From Gramella sp. MAR_2010_147 (GTDB taxonomy: Bacteria; Bacteroidota; Bacteroidia; Flavobacteriales; Flavobacteriaceae), in contig NZ_LT629741.1 of NCBI RefSeq assembly GCF_900105135.1, forward strand, positions 2,542,001 through 2,606,000: 64,000 bases of DNA, in the 5' to 3' direction. The stretch's first letter is position 1, and every line of letters begins with the position of its first letter. This document shows, one piece after another, positions 61,073-64,000 of this stretch. The notes under the pieces were generated by a model that saw only the letters and a list, made by a program, of their open reading frames with translations, did no database searches and was not told where the DNA came from. Both the position numbers and the translations under genes were made by a program.

Positions 61073-61612
61073 TTACTTTTCAGTATAGCCAAACCTCTGT
61101 CCAGCAACAGATACTCCAACCATCGCTCCTGCTTTGGGCATAGTAGCGACTGCAATACCATCATTAAATTTGATAGTTTTAGATTTTCCTTTTTCTATGA
61201 TTACAGCGGTAGCGTTTCCAGAAAGTTCATACTCACCATCTTTAAAGTCATCCAGGTCATCTTTAGTTTCAAAAAACAAAACTTCTCTATAGGCTTTTCC
61301 ACCAACCTGAAGACCAACATCTACCTGTTTTAAATTAGAATAGCCTATCATTGTTCCGTTTTCATAAACAACACCGTTCCCGGATGCACCTCCAATGATA
61401 TAAGCTCCTTTCCCAACATTCGGGAAAATGGCGTATCCTGCCGATGTGTTGAATAATTCTTCAATATTGCCATCAGCCTGCATCATAGCTGCTTTAGCAT
61501 CTCTGGAATCGCTTATAAGTGCATCAACGTCTCCGCTACCACTTTTTCCGGGCCCACAACTTATAAGAGTAATAAAAATTGCTACTAGACCTAATCTGCT
61601 TAAATTCTTCAT
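61073..61612 (-). CDS. SYLF/YSC84-domain lipid-binding lipoprotein
   Basis: A 179-residue lipoprotein (Cys near residue 19, ITLISCGPG) with the SYLF domain pattern FNTSAGYAIFPNVGKGAYIIGGA, GNGVVYENGTMIGYS and VGLQVGGKAYREVLFFE. SYLF proteins bind phosphoinositides or other lipids in eukaryotes, and bacterial members are periplasmic lipoproteins of uncertain role. It is monocistronic, with terminator downstream. Length is typical. Confidence 0.88.
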   Translation of the reverse strand: MKNLSRLGLVAIFITLISCGPGKSGSGDVDALISDSRDAKAAMMQADGNIEELFNTSAGYAIFPNVGKGAYIIGGASGNGVVYENGTMIGYSNLKQVDVGLQVGGKAYREVLFFETKDDLDDFKDGEYELSGNATAVIIEKGKSKTIKFNDGIAVATMPKAGAMVGVSVAGQRFGYTEK

Positions 61613-61791
61613 AATATTTTTTATTTTTTTGGTTAGTTTAAATGTAATTGATGCAATGTATCTTATCTGTTAACCGGATGTTATTTAGTATTTTTTTAAG
61701 CAACTTACTAAGAGCGTGTTAACTAAATCGCAGCCTCTAAATGAAAATCAATCTGATCTTTAGTATAGAAAATTTTCAAATTTCTGTGTAT

Positions 61792-61837
61792 AAAAAAGGT
61801 GATGAACTCATTTATCATTGTGAGTTCATCACCTTTA
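61792..61837 (-). terminator. pckA terminator
   Basis: A 16-bp perfect stem AAAGGTGATGAACTCA / TGAGTTCATCACCTTT, with TTTATCATTG as loop. On the minus strand a T run follows. It is strongest in that direction and lies about 70 nt from the pckA stop. The 180 bp to the SYLF start hold nothing recognisable. Confidence 0.9.
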
Positions 61838-61908
61838 GTATTATTACTTGCTATTAATTAAAAGGTCTTTTCGAGGGAGACAAGTATATTAAAGATTCTG
61901 CATGTTAA

Positions 61909-63486
61909 TTAGAAGTCAAAACGTTGAGGACCCCCACGTCTAATTTCTTCACTTGCATAAGATTCAAACTTCTCAAAATTCTTTCTAAATGCATTTGAAA
62001 GTTTAAAAGCTGCTTTGTAGTAGGCATCATCATTATTCCAAGTCGCCCTTGGGCTTAGCACCTTGTCTGGTACTCCTGGACAGGATCTTGGTTGTGCAAC
62101 TCCAAAAACGGAATGAATATGATACTTTTCATAAGAATACCTTTTATCAAGTGCTCCATCTAGAATAGCATTTACCATGGCCCTGGTATATTTTAATTGA
62201 ATTCTGGAACCAACGCCATAAGCACCACCGGTCCATCCGGTATTAATAAGCCAGACATTTGCCCCGCTTTTTGATATTTTTTCACTTAGCATTTCAGCAT
62301 AAGCTGTTGGGTGCAAAGGCATAAAAGGAGCTCCGAAACAAGCGGAAAATGAAGGCACAGGCTCATCTATTCCAGCTTCAGTACCTGCAATTTTAGATGT
62401 ATAACCTGAAATAAAATGATAAGCTGCCTGGTGAGCAGTTAGTTTAGATACAGGGGGTAGTACACCAAAAGCATCTGCCGTGAGAAAAAATATATTCTCT
62501 GGATTTTCTCCAACAGATGGAATTTGAATATTATCAATATGATGAATAGGATAACTTACCCTTGTATTTTGAGTAATGGAAGTGTCTGCGAAATCTACCT
62601 CTCCATTCTTAATAACAACGTTTTCAAGTAAAGATCCTTTGCGAATGGCATTATAAATATCAGGCTCAGATTCTTTATTAAGATTGATCACTTTCGCATA
62701 GCAGCCACCTTCAAAATTGAAGATTTTATCTTCAGGTGTCCAGCCATGTTCATCATCTCCAATTAGTTTTCTATTGGGATCTGCAGATAGAGTTGTTTTG
62801 CCCGTACCGGAAAGTCCAAAAAAGATGGCTGTATCATTATTCTTACCCATATTAGCTGAACAATGCATTGGTAAAACATCATGTTCTGTTGGAAGGATAA
62901 AATTTAGTGCCGAAAAGATTCCTTTTTTAATCTCGCCCGTATAACCCGTACCTCCAATAAGAACCGTTTTTTCTGAAAAGCATAAGATAGCAAAATTGCC
63001 CTGTCTGGTTCCGTGAACTTCAGGATCTGCCATAAATCCCGGGGCATCTATCACAGTCCAGTCTTTTACAAAATTTTCTAGCTCATCTTCTTCTGGCCTT
63101 ATAAACATATTATATGCAAAAAGATTAGACCAGGAATACTCAGTGATCACTTCCAGGTTTAACTGGTATTTATCCAGAGCTCCCGCGTGGGCGAATCTGG
63201 TATAGATCTCTTTGTCTTCAAGATACGCAAGCACCTCTTTTTTTAACCTAGAATATTTCTCAAATGAGATGGGTATATTAATGTCGCCCCAATGTACTTT
63301 GTCAATAGTCTGAGTTTCTTCAACTATAAACCGATCTTTAGGGGATCTACCAGTAAATTCACCTGTGTTTATTGCGATACTGCCAGAATTAGTCATTTGG
63401 CCTTCCTTTTGATCTTTGATAATATTAATTAAATCAGAAGGAGATAACTGATGATGAGAACGTTTAGCGTCGTTGTAAGGTTTCAT
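61909..63486 (-). CDS. pckA: phosphoenolpyruvate carboxykinase (ATP)
   Basis: A 525-residue ATP-type PEPCK. Nucleotide site FFGLSGTGKTTLSADP, then LIGDDEHGW (metal and phosphate binding), GGCYAKVINL, and the substrate part INTGEFTGRSPKDRF near the N-terminus. It converts oxaloacetate and ATP to PEP and CO2, the first committed step of gluconeogenesis. Length agrees with E. coli (540). It is monocistronic, with a strong terminator at 61792. The 240 bp upstream hold its promoter, which I could not place. Confidence 0.97.
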   Translation of the reverse strand: MKPYNDAKRSHHQLSPSDLINIIKDQKEGQMTNSGSIAINTGEFTGRSPKDRFIVEETQTIDKVHWGDINIPISFEKYSRLKKEVLAYLEDKEIYTRFAHAGALDKYQLNLEVITEYSWSNLFAYNMFIRPEEDELENFVKDWTVIDAPGFMADPEVHGTRQGNFAILCFSEKTVLIGGTGYTGEIKKGIFSALNFILPTEHDVLPMHCSANMGKNNDTAIFFGLSGTGKTTLSADPNRKLIGDDEHGWTPEDKIFNFEGGCYAKVINLNKESEPDIYNAIRKGSLLENVVIKNGEVDFADTSITQNTRVSYPIHHIDNIQIPSVGENPENIFFLTADAFGVLPPVSKLTAHQAAYHFISGYTSKIAGTEAGIDEPVPSFSACFGAPFMPLHPTAYAEMLSEKISKSGANVWLINTGWTGGAYGVGSRIQLKYTRAMVNAILDGALDKRYSYEKYHIHSVFGVAQPRSCPGVPDKVLSPRATWNNDDAYYKAAFKLSNAFRKNFEKFESYASEEIRRGGPQRFDF

Positions 63487-63724
63487 AATTCTGCTTGGTT
63501 ATTATTGATATCTTAGCAATGTGGGTAAAAATTTATTAATAAGTGCTATTTTACGGGATTTTATCAAATTTTATTGATTTTTACGATAAAATTAAGACTA
63601 AATCTACTGAGATAACATTAAATCGAGACTTTGTAAAAGTTATAATAAATAGATTCATTCCAATTTATCATCGATCTTTATTAATCGTAAATTACCTGAA
63701 CAACTTATTTTAAGCCAGTCACAT

Positions 63725-64000
63725 ATGAAAATTAGATTCCTGTTCTTTCACCTATTAGTATTTATGTTTATTATTTCTGGTAATGCCCAGAGCGAAGTCT
63801 CATCAAAAGCATTGATGGGAGCTACTATCTTTGACGGCAATGGAAAAAGTATCCAGAATGGTGTCATTATTATAGAAGGAAATAGAATAAGGAGTATTGG
63901 GGATGCTGGAATGGAAATACCTCAGGATTCCCAAATTATAGATGTTTCAGGAAAATATATAATGCCTGGGTTGGTGGACGCACACATGCATTTTTTTCAG
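63725..64000 (+). CDS. exported amidohydrolase-family protein (partial, 5' end only)
   Basis: ATG at 63725 opens a frame that reaches the window edge (92 residues seen). A signal peptide (cleavage near GNAQ) is followed by the amidohydrolase N-terminal sheet (ALMGATIFDGNGKSIQNGVI, IIDVSGKYIMPGLVDAH) and the HxH metal motif in DAHMHFF. The family includes imidazolonepropionase-like and prolidase-like exported hydrolases. The remainder of the active site lies outside the window, so the substrate is not known. Confidence 0.85.
   Translation, partial: MKIRFLFFHLLVFMFIISGNAQSEVSSKALMGATIFDGNGKSIQNGVIIIEGNRIRSIGDAGMEIPQDSQIIDVSGKYIMPGLVDAHMHFFQ

Overview
The window is a low-GC chromosomal segment from a member of the Bacteroidota, most likely a marine Flavobacteriaceae of the Gramella/Christiangramia type (the genus is inferred, not proven). 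Supporting signs are a complete gldK-gldL-gldM-gldN set for gliding and type IX secretion, promoters of the Bacteroidota form TTG-N19/21-TAnnTTTG, no Shine-Dalgarno pattern, a TonB-dependent receptor with a carboxypeptidase-regulatory-like N-terminal domain, a DnaQ-DnaE fusion, and many short-signal lipoproteins. No prophage, insertion sequence, CRISPR array or secondary-metabolite cluster is visible. Coding density is high and most genes are housekeeping.

Layout. 1-5000: a partial DUF5694 gene, a VOC protein, then a tight run of thiamine-binding protein, PnuC-type transporter, NadR-like kinase, DUF4301 and ArfB. 5000-10000: a small exported PepSY-like protein with a strongly structured 3' region, then an NtrC-type regulator and a hybrid kinase that converge and overlap by 11 nt. 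10000-13100: a TPP riboswitch with its terminator in front of a TonB-dependent receptor (probable thiamine uptake), then a lipoprotein with a degenerate Rieske-like motif. 13150-17300: greA with a long leader, a HIT protein, a thioesterase, a sensor kinase, a flavin reductase and DUF3127. 17500-22800: aat, a lipoprotein, and a minus-strand run ftsX-DUF3098-uppP-truB-TonB-like-tag. 23000-29000: panE, leuS, rimM, rpsP and a DUF2383 protein. 29400-35400: dnaE, trxA, DUF58.

35490-36620 is the least ordinary stretch. A tRNA-Asp gene is followed by a ~189-bp module that recurs 616 bp downstream, starting inside the tRNA 3' end, with a 44-codon single-membrane-segment ORF between the copies. 36800-42400 carries a GAF sensor kinase, dsbD, small exported proteins, and the remains of a short-chain dehydrogenase gene. 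42500-50900 holds topA, a ureohydrolase-fold protein that has lost metal ligands, and gldKLMN. 51000-60850 holds an FAD oxidoreductase, DUF983, an ABC-F ATPase, a three-gene RND efflux operon and two small proteins. The end carries tRNA-fMet, a SYLF lipoprotein, pckA and the start of an amidohydrolase.

Two repeat families are scattered between genes: REPIN-like inverted pairs built on a GTCAnnCTGAAC core (five intergenic regions), and one GC-rich palindromic element at 33890-33962. Some stretch apparent reading frames upstream of panE and leuS, so those starts were corrected. The best candidates for something undescribed are the duplicated tRNA-Asp flank, the greA leader with its early terminator, the structured RNA after the PepSY-like gene, and the ligand-depleted ureohydrolase next to gldK. 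No complete new multi-gene system is evident.
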